Origin: Candidatus Phascolarctobacterium caballi
GTDB lineage: Bacteria; Bacillota; Negativicutes; Acidaminococcales; Acidaminococcaceae
Reading direction: 5' to 3'
Length of the DNA: 40,132 nucleotides
Assembly (NCBI GenBank): GCA_018065225.1
Contig: JAGHTS010000059.1
Span: 1 to 40,132, forward strand
Under the pieces are notes generated by a model that was not told where the DNA came from, did no database searches, and saw only the letters and a list, made by a program, of their open reading frames with translations. Below are positions 9,435-19,056 of this stretch, piece after piece. A program made the position numbers and the translations under genes. Positions within the stretch are counted from its first letter, which is position 1. The number at the start of each line of letters is the position of its first letter.

Positions 9435-10217
9435 ATGGCAATTATTATTGAAAAAAGTAAATTCCCTTCCTTTGCTGCATCTGTAGGACAGAGCGGTAAA
9501 AGGTGGCTTGTTTACTTGAATTATGGCGTAAACGCCACTGAGCAAAATCCTGTATGGACTATGTTGGGCGGAATAATCAACAACTCTGTCAATTTTAAGG
9601 CGAATGTTACTTCCAACAACACCAAAGATACAGGAATGTGGGAAGAAAGTGTAATCACCAGTAAGGGTGGTGAGGTTTCCTTTGAAGTTATCTTTAAGGC
9701 GGGCAATGAGGCACAGGCGGCGTTTGAAGAGTTTATGATTAACGACGAAATCACCAACGAAAAGAAAATGTTGGATATTGCAGTCGTTGATTTGGACGAA
9801 AGCGAATATTTCCGCTTGAAGATTGTTCCTTCAGCATGGAACCTTGTTGCCAATTCCAGCGACATGGTAACCAAATCTTTGACCGCAACAATCAACGGAA
9901 AACCTGAATACCATACAGGGTGGCTTAACCCTGATGAGAATGGTGTTCAACCTTCCGGCATTGTGGTATTTGACAAAGACCACGCAGAAGACAAGACCTT
10001 CAGCGTAAGCTTGGCCGATGGCGTAACTGTAACTGCAATCAAGAATGGCGATACAGCATTGACCAGTGGTACAGATTACAACTTGGCCAGCGGCACTCTT
10101 GTAATTAAGAGTTCCTATTTGGCAACCTGTGACAACGGAATTGTCACATTAACTGTGGCCTGCTCCGGCGGCAATAATCCGGAATTGACATTTGCGGTTA
10201 CCGGAACCGGGGAATGA
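9435..10217 (+). CDS. major tail (tube) protein with C-terminal X2/Ig-like domain
   Basis: Position; C-terminus VFDKDHAEDKTFSVSLADGVTVTAIKNGDTALTSGTDYNLASGTLVIKSSYLATCDNGIVTLTVACSGG matches X2 (CBM_X2) pattern. Confidence 0.75.
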   Translation: MAIIIEKSKFPSFAASVGQSGKRWLVYLNYGVNATEQNPVWTMLGGIINNSVNFKANVTSNNTKDTGMWEESVITSKGGEVSFEVIFKAGNEAQAAFEEFMINDEITNEKKMLDIAVVDLDESEYFRLKIVPSAWNLVANSSDMVTKSLTATINGKPEYHTGWLNPDENGVQPSGIVVFDKDHAEDKTFSVSLADGVTVTAIKNGDTALTSGTDYNLASGTLVIKSSYLATCDNGIVTLTVACSGGNNPELTFAVTGTGE

Positions 10218-10256
10218 TTAATGAGGGGGTGTAAAAGCCCCCTCACTTAATTTTAT
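10218..10256 (+). terminator. intrinsic terminator downstream of major tail protein
   Basis: TTAATGAGGGGG-tgtaaaa-GCCCCCTCAcTTAA followed by TTTTATTT. Confidence 0.8.
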
Positions 10257-10258
10257 TT

Positions 10259-10675
10259 ATGGAGAATATTAAGGAAAAGATACAAAAATTAATAGATGGT
10301 GGGTTTGCGGCGGAAGTGAATGCCGCCTGTAAGTATGCCCAAAATGAAACACGGGCATTTATTGCAAGAACACACCCACACACAGCATTTGGTGGAAAGA
10401 CCCTTGACGATAAGCAATTCGTTGCAGGGTTTTTTGATATTGCGGCCGAAAAAGTAAAGACCTCAATATATGCCACCTATTTTGCCCGTTGGTATAACAC
10501 CGGTGCATTTGGACGTGTTATACGGTACGGGAGCTACCGTGGAAGGAAAGCAACTAAATACCCACCACGGGGCAATTACTTTGAAAGCAACGCAAAAGCA
10601 ATAGAAGAATACTATTTGCGATGCGTGGATAGATATTTACAAAGGAGCTTGGACAAATGGCTACCGCAAAAATAG
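10259..10675 (+). CDS. HK97 gp10-like neck/tail protein
   Basis: ARWYNTGAFGRVIRYGSYRGRKATKYPPRGNYFESNAKAIEEYY. Confidence 0.45.
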   Translation: MENIKEKIQKLIDGGFAAEVNAACKYAQNETRAFIARTHPHTAFGGKTLDDKQFVAGFFDIAAEKVKTSIYATYFARWYNTGAFGRVIRYGSYRGRKATKYPPRGNYFESNAKAIEEYYLRCVDRYLQRSLDKWLPQK

Positions 10676-12693
10676 TAATTGAGACAATGGCCAAGAATGA
10701 AGGCCTACAGAAACTGAATACAGAGTTAGCTACGGGGTGCCAGAATTTAAAACAGGCACAGACAGAGCTCCGTAATTTGGAAAAAGCCACCAAAGGTGGT
10801 ACGACCGCAACCGCTGAACAAGCGGAACGGATGAAGGAATTAAACACAGAGATTATCCGTCAAAAACAGTACAACGGACAGTTGAGCCGTGCAATTAATG
10901 AAACCACGGCTGAAATTAAAAAACAGGTCAGTGCAACCGGCGAGGCGAACGGGGCAACGGGTGTATGGTCTAAAGCGATGCAGACACTTGGTCTTAATAG
11001 CCAAACATTAAATACAGCACTTGGCGTGTTGGGCGGTAATATCCTAACCGGCATTGTTAATCAGATGAAGGATTTGGCGGTGGAAACTCTGAAGATTGGA
11101 GCTAACACCCAAAAATTTACTGCCACATTACAGGGTATGGGGTTAAGTGCTCAGGATGCCCTGACGACCTACAGGCAATTCAATGACGTAGCGAGGGATA
11201 CTAACTTTAATGCCGATAACGTATACGCCATAGGGCAACAGATGATGCTGTTGGGTCTTAACAGCAAACAGGCGGCTGACATGATGCGTTTGTGCGCGGA
11301 TGCTGGTGTTGGATTAGGCAAAGGACAACAGGGGGCGGAACAGATTGCCACCGCTATGGCCAAAATAGCAGCCACCGGCAGAATGGGTAACAGGGAACTG
11401 GATGCCTTAAAAATGTCTGGTATTAACGTTGCCCAGATATTGGCCAACAAGACAGGCGAAAGCATTGCCGATATAGAAAAGGCGTTGGCAAAAGGAGCGA
11501 TTAACGGACAAGAGGCCTTTGCAATCTTGGCTGAATATATGCAGACAAAGTTTGCCGGAGCAATGGCAAGAAGTAAGCAAAATGTCATTGACACTTGGGG
11601 CGATTTATCCGGCAATATGGAAGCGATTATGGGTGTGGTCGGGAAAAGTATTTTTGATGCCTTTTACCAGAGCGAAATCATACAAGAACTGGTTGACCTT
11701 ACCCAATCCTTTTTAACGATGCTCCGTAGTGATGGAACCGGAATATTAAGCGACTTTGGTGAAATCGGCAAATGGGCTTTGGGGCTGATTGGTGACGGAT
11801 TAGGTTTTATAAGCACCACCATTAAGGCGGTTGTTCTTGTAATTCACGAAATGTATGACGGATTCAGAAAAATGTGTAGTGACGTCATAGATTGGCTGAC
11901 CGACCTTTGCAAACCGCTTATTGAGGTGTACAACTGGATTAAGAAGATTGTCACAGGCATAGGCAAGCAGATTAAGGAAGATATTGACAAAGCGTGGAAC
12001 AAAACATTTACAAATAGCAGGAAGGATGACGCGGTGACAATTCCCGGCGGTAATAAAGCGGCAGGGGATAACTTCAGCGGTCTTATTGCCTCTTATGGCA
12101 ATTTGGAAAAGTCACAAAAAACCGCAATTATTAACCAAAAGAAATTCAACGAAAGCACTAAAGAAACCATTGATTGGGGCAAGAAATTGTCTGATTCTTT
12201 TAGCGGACTGGCAAACACACTATTCAACGACTCTGCCAATTTATTCAGTTCCTTTGCGGATATGTTTAGCGATTTCATTCAGGACATTTGCAAACAACTT
12301 TTAGAACTTTACGTAAAGGGAATGATGGTCAAAGGTTTAGGGCTCTTTGGTGGTGGCGGTAGCAGCATTATTAGCGGGGCTGATTTTGGTTTGGGACCAA
12401 TTCCAGCATTTGCCGGTGGCGGCATAGCCAGTGGATGGGCGAAGGTCGGGGAAAATGGCCCTGAATTAATCCATGTGGGAAGTCCCAGCAGGGTTATGAC
12501 CGCATCTGAATCAGCAACTATGAGCGGTGGATGCAATGTAACTGTAGAAATTATAAACCAAAGTGGACAGCAACTGCAGGGAAAACAAGGTACGCCTCAA
12601 TATGACGCTAAAGGGGTTGTAATACCAGTTCTTTTAGAGGCGATTGGGGAAAACTATATGGGAATTAACAGGTTTTTGAAAGGACCAAGATAA
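10657..12693 (+). CDS. tail tape measure protein
   Basis: 678 aa; MSGINVAQILANKTGESIADIEKALAKGAINGQEAFAIL tape-measure N-terminal motif; Gly-rich C-terminus. Confidence 0.93.
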   Translation: MATAKIVIETMAKNEGLQKLNTELATGCQNLKQAQTELRNLEKATKGGTTATAEQAERMKELNTEIIRQKQYNGQLSRAINETTAEIKKQVSATGEANGATGVWSKAMQTLGLNSQTLNTALGVLGGNILTGIVNQMKDLAVETLKIGANTQKFTATLQGMGLSAQDALTTYRQFNDVARDTNFNADNVYAIGQQMMLLGLNSKQAADMMRLCADAGVGLGKGQQGAEQIATAMAKIAATGRMGNRELDALKMSGINVAQILANKTGESIADIEKALAKGAINGQEAFAILAEYMQTKFAGAMARSKQNVIDTWGDLSGNMEAIMGVVGKSIFDAFYQSEIIQELVDLTQSFLTMLRSDGTGILSDFGEIGKWALGLIGDGLGFISTTIKAVVLVIHEMYDGFRKMCSDVIDWLTDLCKPLIEVYNWIKKIVTGIGKQIKEDIDKAWNKTFTNSRKDDAVTIPGGNKAAGDNFSGLIASYGNLEKSQKTAIINQKKFNESTKETIDWGKKLSDSFSGLANTLFNDSANLFSSFADMFSDFIQDICKQLLELYVKGMMVKGLGLFGGGGSSIISGADFGLGPIPAFAGGGIASGWAKVGENGPELIHVGSPSRVMTASESATMSGGCNVTVEIINQSGQQLQGKQGTPQYDAKGVVIPVLLEAIGENYMGINRFLKGPR

Positions 12694-12694
12694 A

Positions 12695-13036
12695 ATGGAT
12701 TTTCCAAACATTAAGCCGCCGCCTTATGGTGGCATTGAAGAAGAATATGAAGACAACTCTTTGATTACAGAGTATGAGGACGGGTCGCAACAATCACGTA
12801 AAAAAATGCCGCGTTCCCGAAGGATATTCACTTTGACGTGGAAGATATTAAGCGACGCGGATTATCAGACACTCAAGAACTTTATTGTCAATACGGCGGT
12901 GCACGCTTGCAATGTTTTTAATTGGACAAACCCTTTGACAAATGAGGTTATTGAGGTGCGGTGTACGAAGTTCAACAAATGGAAGGCGATATACCACGGT
13001 TGGTGGACAGGCGATATAGAACTGACGGAAGTGTGA
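12695..13036 (+). CDS. minor tail protein, lambda gpM-like
   Basis: FTLTWKILSDADYQTLKNFI..., position after tape measure. Confidence 0.65.
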   Translation: MDFPNIKPPPYGGIEEEYEDNSLITEYEDGSQQSRKKMPRSRRIFTLTWKILSDADYQTLKNFIVNTAVHACNVFNWTNPLTNEVIEVRCTKFNKWKAIYHGWWTGDIELTEV

Positions 13037-13037
13037 T

Positions 13038-13643
13038 ATGGGATTATTACTATCAAGCATAGGGAAAAAAGAAAAGAATAAATTAAGCACTGACAGCCAG
13101 TTTGCTATATTGCTCAAAATCAACTTGGCTGAAGAAGTCAACCTTTGCTATTCAAATCAGGACATATATTGGGATGGCAAGAATTGGGTGGCGTTCCCTA
13201 TGAAGATAGGGGATAACACGGAAGACAATACCGGCAGTGACCCGAACCTAACCCTGCAAGTGGACAATGTGTCCAGAGCGTTACAGGGGGCGATTCAAAA
13301 TGGGGGCGGCGGTGTCGGCACCAAAGTCCAATTGTATGTGGTTAACACCAAAAATTTAGCTTCAGCCACGGCTGAATTTGACGACGAGTACGTGGTTATA
13401 AATACCAAAGAGAATTATCAATATATTAATTTCACTTTGGGAAATGAATATTCTGCCCGGACACGTAGACCGCTGGACAGGTATTTCAAAGATTTTTGCC
13501 CATTCAAGTATAAGGGAATACGGTGTGGGTACTGTGGGGATAAGGCAACCTGCAACAAGACCTTATTGGATTGCCGTGAGCATGGCAATTCTGCAAGGTT
13601 CGGTGGGTTCCCCGGCATAGACCAAAAAGGGATTTATATGTAG
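13038..13643 (+). CDS. minor tail protein, lambda gpL-like with C-terminal Cys cluster
   Basis: DPNLTLQVDNVSRALQGAIQ; CPFKYKGIRCGYCGDKATCNKTLLDC. Confidence 0.7.
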   Translation: MGLLLSSIGKKEKNKLSTDSQFAILLKINLAEEVNLCYSNQDIYWDGKNWVAFPMKIGDNTEDNTGSDPNLTLQVDNVSRALQGAIQNGGGGVGTKVQLYVVNTKNLASATAEFDDEYVVINTKENYQYINFTLGNEYSARTRRPLDRYFKDFCPFKYKGIRCGYCGDKATCNKTLLDCREHGNSARFGGFPGIDQKGIYM

Positions 13644-13651
13644 GGGGAATT

Positions 13652-13930
13652 ATGGAACAACTGATTTTAGATTATTTAGCGAAGGTATTGGAACCACAGG
13701 CACTGGTTAATCTTTGCATTTTGGCGGTTCTAATCAAAATGATAGGTGCTATCCGGTCAGGATTGTTGGCTGACATAACACGCATACATTCAGGAGCAAC
13801 CAAAAACGGCTGCATCCGCAAAGATACCCTGAGAATAGTGGAAGATTGTTATGCCAAATACAAAGGCCTTTGGGGTGACGGTTTTGCGGATGCCATTATG
13901 AGCGAAATTAGAGGGCTACCGTTGAAATGA
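13652..13930 (+). CDS. small membrane-associated protein of unknown function
   Basis: Hydrophobic N-terminal segment ALVNLCILAVLIKMIGAI. Confidence 0.55.
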   Translation: MEQLILDYLAKVLEPQALVNLCILAVLIKMIGAIRSGLLADITRIHSGATKNGCIRKDTLRIVEDCYAKYKGLWGDGFADAIMSEIRGLPLK

Positions 13931-14202
13931 TTAACAAGATTAAAGGGATGCTGGCAAATATATCCTTTACACCCTACATTACGGCCATTGTGGTGTGTTA
14001 TGCACTTTTTGTGGCGGTGGCTGCGTTTTTGTGGCTGGCACGGTGGCTGGGATATATGACTTATGCCGGAGGCCTGCAAGACCTTACTAATTTCATTCAA
14101 ACAATGGTGGCCACTAACACGGTCAACTGTGTTTATTCCATTGCCAGAGGTTTGGCGGATAAGAATAATAACGGGGTGCCAGATGTATTTGAAAAAGATT
14201 GA
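13927..14202 (+). CDS. small transmembrane protein with C-terminal Ca-binding-like DKNNNGVPDVFE motif
   Basis: YITAIVVCYALFVAVAAFLWLARWLGYM; ADKNNNGVPDVFEKD. Confidence 0.6.
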   Translation: MINKIKGMLANISFTPYITAIVVCYALFVAVAAFLWLARWLGYMTYAGGLQDLTNFIQTMVATNTVNCVYSIARGLADKNNNGVPDVFEKD

Positions 14203-14629
14203 CGACCTGATAGGTATTCCATTTGTGGGCGGTGGCCGTGACCCCAATAAAGGGTTAGATTGCTACGGATTAGTGATGGAAGTATTCCGCAGATATGGTT
14301 ACGAACTGCCGGAATACACGGACGCAGTCAGGGAATGGAATAACGAGAAAAGGTGTCATGAATTTTATACCGAACAAAAATCACGGTACTGGAAGGAAAT
14401 TAAGAACCCTACAGTACCGTGTTTAATTGCTTTTTCGTTTAATGTTCCACGTGGAACGGTCAACCATAGCGGTGTCTATATCGGCGATGGCAAATTTATT
14501 CACACAAGGGAACGGGTGGGGGCTTGCATAGAGTCAATTAACAACCCTGCGTGGAGAAGATTGATAGAGGGATATTATGAGTGCACGATTAACGGTAGTA
14601 AGGAATCCAATAATACCGGAAAAGAATAG
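14183..14629 (+). CDS. NlpC/P60 tail-tip peptidase (lambda gpK-like)
   Basis: GRDPNKGLDCYGLVMEVFRRYG (catalytic Cys), NHSGVYIGDGKFIH (catalytic His); ATG at 14183 inside ORF 14063-14629. Confidence 0.85.
   Translation: MYLKKIDDLIGIPFVGGGRDPNKGLDCYGLVMEVFRRYGYELPEYTDAVREWNNEKRCHEFYTEQKSRYWKEIKNPTVPCLIAFSFNVPRGTVNHSGVYIGDGKFIHTRERVGACIESINNPAWRRLIEGYYECTINGSKESNNTGKE
14443..14458. promoter_or_regulatory. parS-like palindrome TGTTCCACGTGGAACG
   Basis: Perfect 14-bp palindrome GTTCCACGTGGAAC resembling bacterial parS; inside coding sequence. Confidence 0.35.
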
Positions 14630-17600
14630 ATATGTTGGAGAGTTCCCGTTCAAGACCATAGGCGAGGCAAGAGCATGGCTGGACGGACAGGAAGTTAATA
14701 TCACCGTTGATAACTGGCTTGTTACAGATGATTATGAACCAAAAACAGGGGAAATGGTCTTGATAATGCCTGTCATTGGTAAGGGCGGTGGAAAATCCGT
14801 CTTTGGTGTTGTGGCAATGGTGGCATTGGCGGTAGTTTCTCATGGTATTGCAACAGGCGGATGGTTGGCTGGTGCCGGTATTGCTGCAGGCACTACGGCG
14901 GCTTATGGAATTGCGGCAGCCACATTGTTCATTGGCGGTACCTTGATAAGCAGGTCGATGACCAGTGGTGCCAAAGCGGATGTCGGTAGGCACGATTACG
15001 AGAATAACGCAACCTATTCTTGGGGCGACCCACAGACAATGGAAGGTCAGAATAATGCCATAGCCGAAACCTATGGTAAGGTTCAAAGTGCAGGTCAAAC
15101 ACTGGGAAAATTCGTTTCTTTAAGTGGTAATGACGAAGTATTGAATTGGCTGGTGGGATGCGGTAAGGGCGAGTTGGATATTACCGATATCAAACTGAAC
15201 GACAACCCCATTGAGTATTACAAAAATATTTCCTGCGAAATTCGTAGGGGAACAAATGACCAAGAAATAATTAGTAATTTCAACGATACCTATTTTACCG
15301 AAAATGTGTCCGCATTAATGAGCGGTAGTACACCAGTTGTAAGACAGGCACAAGGAACTGCAACAGAGGGATTGATATATAAGATTTCCTGTGATCAAGG
15401 CCTGTATTATGCCAATGATGACGGGGGATTAAGTACAGCGTGGGTAAGAATTCAAATGGATTACCGGTTGCACGCTGCACCCGGCGAAGAAGAGAATCCG
15501 TGGACAGTTTGGCAAACGGTTCAGATATCAGGAGCACAGAATAACGCTCTGCGTAGAGAATACAGATTGGACAATCTCCCTGCAGGTCAATACGATATCC
15601 GGACAACCTGCGTGGGGCGTTCCCATAGTGAATCAAGCTCACGTGCAGGGGTTAAGGTATGGCTTAATTCCATAACCAGTATTGTTTATGATGATTTTGT
15701 GTATCCGGGCATTGCCCTAATAGGAATTAAGGGATTAGCCACAGACCAGCTGAATGGTTCCCCGACAATTAAATTCATTAAAGAGCGAAAATTCATTTGG
15801 GCGTACAATCCTAACACAGGCATGTACGAAGAGCAACCTGCCAATAATCCGGCATGGGCGGCTTATGACATGTTGCATCAAGCCCAAAAGGTAATGAATA
15901 TTAACACCGGGAAATATGAATTTGTTTTTCGGGGTGTTGACAAAAACCATATTCTATACGACCAGTTCAAGGAATGGGGTGACTGGTGTGAAGATATGGA
16001 TTTGCACATCAATCTTGAGATTTGCGAAACAGGGGAAATGCTTGACCTGATTAACAGCAAGATTGCTTGTATTGGTCGTGGGTTGGTTATTAGATTTGGC
16101 ACCCGTTATGGGGCTAAATGGTCACACGCTCAAAACCCGGTTCAGATGTTCGGCATGGGCAATATAGTCAAAGATACCTTTGAGGAAAGTTTCCTGAGTA
16201 TTGATGACCGGGCGAATGCGGTGGAGATAACATTCACGGATGCCGAAAGGGATTACCAACGCCGGACAATCACCGTATTTGGGGAAAATTACAATACGGA
16301 TGCCACAGAAAAGGTTGCACAGGCAACATACGATGGGATTACCAGTTATGAGCAGGCCTTCCGTGAGGGTATGTATCAGCTGGCATGCAACAAATATTTA
16401 TTGCGGACGGTGTCTTTTGACGCTGACGTGGACAGTATTGCTTGTACGGTTGGTGACGTTATTGTAGTTTCCCATGACATTGTACAGGCGGCTTATTCAG
16501 GAAGAATAAGTAAGGTGGTAGGACGTGTGGTTACGTTACCAACCGTTGACCCGGTGGACACAACCCAAAGCTATAAACTCATGTACAGGTCGAGCGAACA
16601 CGACACATTGGAAGAATATGACGTGTCCGTGGCATATAACGAGAATAACGAATTAGAGGCAACCATATTAGGCGAGATTGACCCCGACCCTGCACCTGCA
16701 GTCAATGATATATATGATTTGGCACTGGTGACAATGGGGCGGAGAATGTTTACAATTCAAAGCATTACAAGGTCAAGCGAGTTTCGGCGTCACATTGAGG
16801 CGTTGGAATATAACGCTCAGGTCTATTCCGAAGATTACGATATTCCTGAAATAGAATACAGCAGAGGCGGTGACGTGGCACAGAATGTTACAGGTCTTTC
16901 TTGTGCTCAAGTTGCCTATGTCCGCAAGGACGGAACGCGGGCAAGCCAACTCAATGTGTCGTGGGTAGAGGCGGTGGGCGGTGGTCACTACAACGTCTAT
17001 ATCAGTACCAACGGTAAGGATTGGACACCAATAGCAACTAACACCAGTAAGGTTCAGGTCAAAGCTGACGTTCAACCGTGGACAACCTATTATGTTAAGG
17101 TTGTAACTATATTGGGCGTTAGTCAAAGTAGTGGGGTTGTTGAATATCCTGTTCCGCCGGGAGATGATGTCTTACCGCCGAATGTTCTACAGCTTGATTG
17201 TGAGGTACTGAAGGACGGGACAAGGAGATACCATTGGGATTTCAATTATCCTGAACCAAATGATATTGCCGGGTTCAAAATGAAATATTGTCATGGTACG
17301 GGAGGTAACTGGAACATTGCGGACGATGTTCAAGACGGGTTGATAACAGCCCAACCATACGAGGCAAAGACAATCCGACAGGGTACACATACCATATTCA
17401 TTAAAGCGGTAGATAACGCAGGGCAGGAATCACCATTGCCGGCAACCTGCATAATCAATTTCGGAAAACCTTTGGAAGAGAATGTTTTGGAAACCAAAGA
17501 TTTCAGCGAAAACGGTTGGGGAGAACTGAATTTTGGCGAATTTTGGGATGAAGATGAAAATAAAGAGTTTTGGAACCCCAACGAAGAAACAGATTTTTGG

Positions 17601-18236
17601 GTAAATCATTCACACAACGGAACAGCAAGAGGTTGTTATGTTGGAGCAGACAACAAGATTTATACAGATACTACCGATAGTTATTGGGCTAACCCCGGCG
17701 ACAATAAATGGACGGGCGAAGACGACTACGAATGGACAGCACAATATTGTGACTTCTATGTAGATTTCACGCACGTAGCACAGGCAAGCGGTTATTGGTG
17801 GTTGGATTATGAGATTTCCGGGACTTTCAATATTTATTATTGGATTAACAACGATGGCATTAAGAAACAGTACAACACAAGAATTAAAGTTAATGCCGGG
17901 GATGTTATCCACATAAGTGTTGAGGGAACCGCAAATATGATTATTGTCAGTTCGCTGGTGTCGATTATTGATGTTCCCGACCGGGTAGAACACTTTGAAA
18001 GCATCGATATCAGCAGTGAGGGGACAGAACTGCCGATAAAGACACCAAACTACAAGACAATTACAGTTCATTTGGACAGCTTACCGCTGGAGAACAACGA
18101 AGAGGTCTATTTGGAAGAAATCAGTAAGGAACCATCAATAATCAGATTACGCAAAAAAGATGGAACACCGATAACTGCAACAGCCAAGAGAATCACTTGG
18201 CAGGGATACGAAAGAGAGGTTATTAGCAATGGCTGA
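14577..18236 (+). CDS. tail tip attachment protein (lambda gpJ-like)
   Basis: 1219 aa; gpJ-like core, fibronectin-III-like segments (SCAQVAYVRKDGTRASQLNVSWVEAVGGGHYNVYISTNGKDW); N-terminus with Gly/Ala hydrophobic stretch suggests gpI-like fusion. Confidence 0.88.
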   Translation: MSARLTVVRNPIIPEKNRYVGEFPFKTIGEARAWLDGQEVNITVDNWLVTDDYEPKTGEMVLIMPVIGKGGGKSVFGVVAMVALAVVSHGIATGGWLAGAGIAAGTTAAYGIAAATLFIGGTLISRSMTSGAKADVGRHDYENNATYSWGDPQTMEGQNNAIAETYGKVQSAGQTLGKFVSLSGNDEVLNWLVGCGKGELDITDIKLNDNPIEYYKNISCEIRRGTNDQEIISNFNDTYFTENVSALMSGSTPVVRQAQGTATEGLIYKISCDQGLYYANDDGGLSTAWVRIQMDYRLHAAPGEEENPWTVWQTVQISGAQNNALRREYRLDNLPAGQYDIRTTCVGRSHSESSSRAGVKVWLNSITSIVYDDFVYPGIALIGIKGLATDQLNGSPTIKFIKERKFIWAYNPNTGMYEEQPANNPAWAAYDMLHQAQKVMNINTGKYEFVFRGVDKNHILYDQFKEWGDWCEDMDLHINLEICETGEMLDLINSKIACIGRGLVIRFGTRYGAKWSHAQNPVQMFGMGNIVKDTFEESFLSIDDRANAVEITFTDAERDYQRRTITVFGENYNTDATEKVAQATYDGITSYEQAFREGMYQLACNKYLLRTVSFDADVDSIACTVGDVIVVSHDIVQAAYSGRISKVVGRVVTLPTVDPVDTTQSYKLMYRSSEHDTLEEYDVSVAYNENNELEATILGEIDPDPAPAVNDIYDLALVTMGRRMFTIQSITRSSEFRRHIEALEYNAQVYSEDYDIPEIEYSRGGDVAQNVTGLSCAQVAYVRKDGTRASQLNVSWVEAVGGGHYNVYISTNGKDWTPIATNTSKVQVKADVQPWTTYYVKVVTILGVSQSSGVVEYPVPPGDDVLPPNVLQLDCEVLKDGTRRYHWDFNYPEPNDIAGFKMKYCHGTGGNWNIADDVQDGLITAQPYEAKTIRQGTHTIFIKAVDNAGQESPLPATCIINFGKPLEENVLETKDFSENGWGELNFGEFWDEDENKEFWNPNEETDFWVNHSHNGTARGCYVGADNKIYTDTTDSYWANPGDNKWTGEDDYEWTAQYCDFYVDFTHVAQASGYWWLDYEISGTFNIYYWINNDGIKKQYNTRIKVNAGDVIHISVEGTANMIIVSSLVSIIDVPDRVEHFESIDISSEGTELPIKTPNYKTITVHLDSLPLENNEEVYLEEISKEPSIIRLRKKDGTPITATAKRITWQGYEREVISNG

Positions 18237-19056
18237 AAGGTCGCTTAAATTTAGTAATTACAATAAGTACAACGATACTACCCAAGGCCAGTACCAAGAG
18301 TATAGCCGGAATCAGAATAGTATTGTGACCGAAATGGCAGAGGCACTATTGTGGCAACCTTCCACAATGTACTCTGCCGGGCAGGTATGTATGTCCACCA
18401 AAATACCAAAAGGGAAATGGGCGGTATGTTCAGTTGCGGGCACCAGCGGGCAGGAAGAACCTGATAACTGGGATTCTACCACCCAAGACGGAACTGTAAC
18501 GTGGGTAATAAGGCCAATATCCGTGGTGGTGGACGGTTCAATTATTCAGGGCGGAACAAACCCTGTAACCGCGGCAGCCATTTATTTGGCTTTGTCGGGG
18601 AAACAGAATATAGCTGACCCTGCGGCACTGGCCATAGCGGACAGGAACGGTAATGAGATTAACTTTACAGGGGCAGGCATTAAATTAGTTTTGGGAAATA
18701 CTGCTGTTGCTCGTGCAATAGCAGATAAAGACGGTAATCCTATTGACGGTATTGTGGATGAAGAGCTGGACGGAGAAAGTACCCACGCAATACAAAATAA
18801 GGCGGTCTATGAGGCGATTGGTGCAGATGGGTTTCAGTTTACTGCCAGTCAACAAGCGGCTTTGACATATCAAGCGGCTTATGGTGGCGGAATCAACTAT
18901 TTATATACTCAAACAGGGTTGCCGGAACAGAAGGCGACCCTAAAAACCATAGTCCAAAAGCTGATTAACTTGAGCCATAGTCACACATTGGGGTCTTGGA
19001 ACTGCAACTGTAATTGTGACTGTGACTGCACATGTGACTGTTCAGGGGGGGAATAA
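18229..19056 (+). CDS. tail fibre-like protein with C-terminal alternating-Cys tail
   Basis: Carbohydrate-binding-like repeat LLWQPSTMYSAGQVCMSTKIPKGKWAVCSVAGTSGQEEP...DGTVTW; C-terminus SHSHTLGSWNCNCNCDCDCTCDCSGGE. Confidence 0.8.
   Translation: MAERSLKFSNYNKYNDTTQGQYQEYSRNQNSIVTEMAEALLWQPSTMYSAGQVCMSTKIPKGKWAVCSVAGTSGQEEPDNWDSTTQDGTVTWVIRPISVVVDGSIIQGGTNPVTAAAIYLALSGKQNIADPAALAIADRNGNEINFTGAGIKLVLGNTAVARAIADKDGNPIDGIVDEELDGESTHAIQNKAVYEAIGADGFQFTASQQAALTYQAAYGGGINYLYTQTGLPEQKATLKTIVQKLINLSHSHTLGSWNCNCNCDCDCTCDCSGGE

Noticed and set aside
19045-19051. G7 run at the end of the Cys-tail gene as a phase-variable slippage switch
   Set aside because: Slips in either direction reach a stop within a few codons and do not fuse to the next ORF; only the last residues would change.
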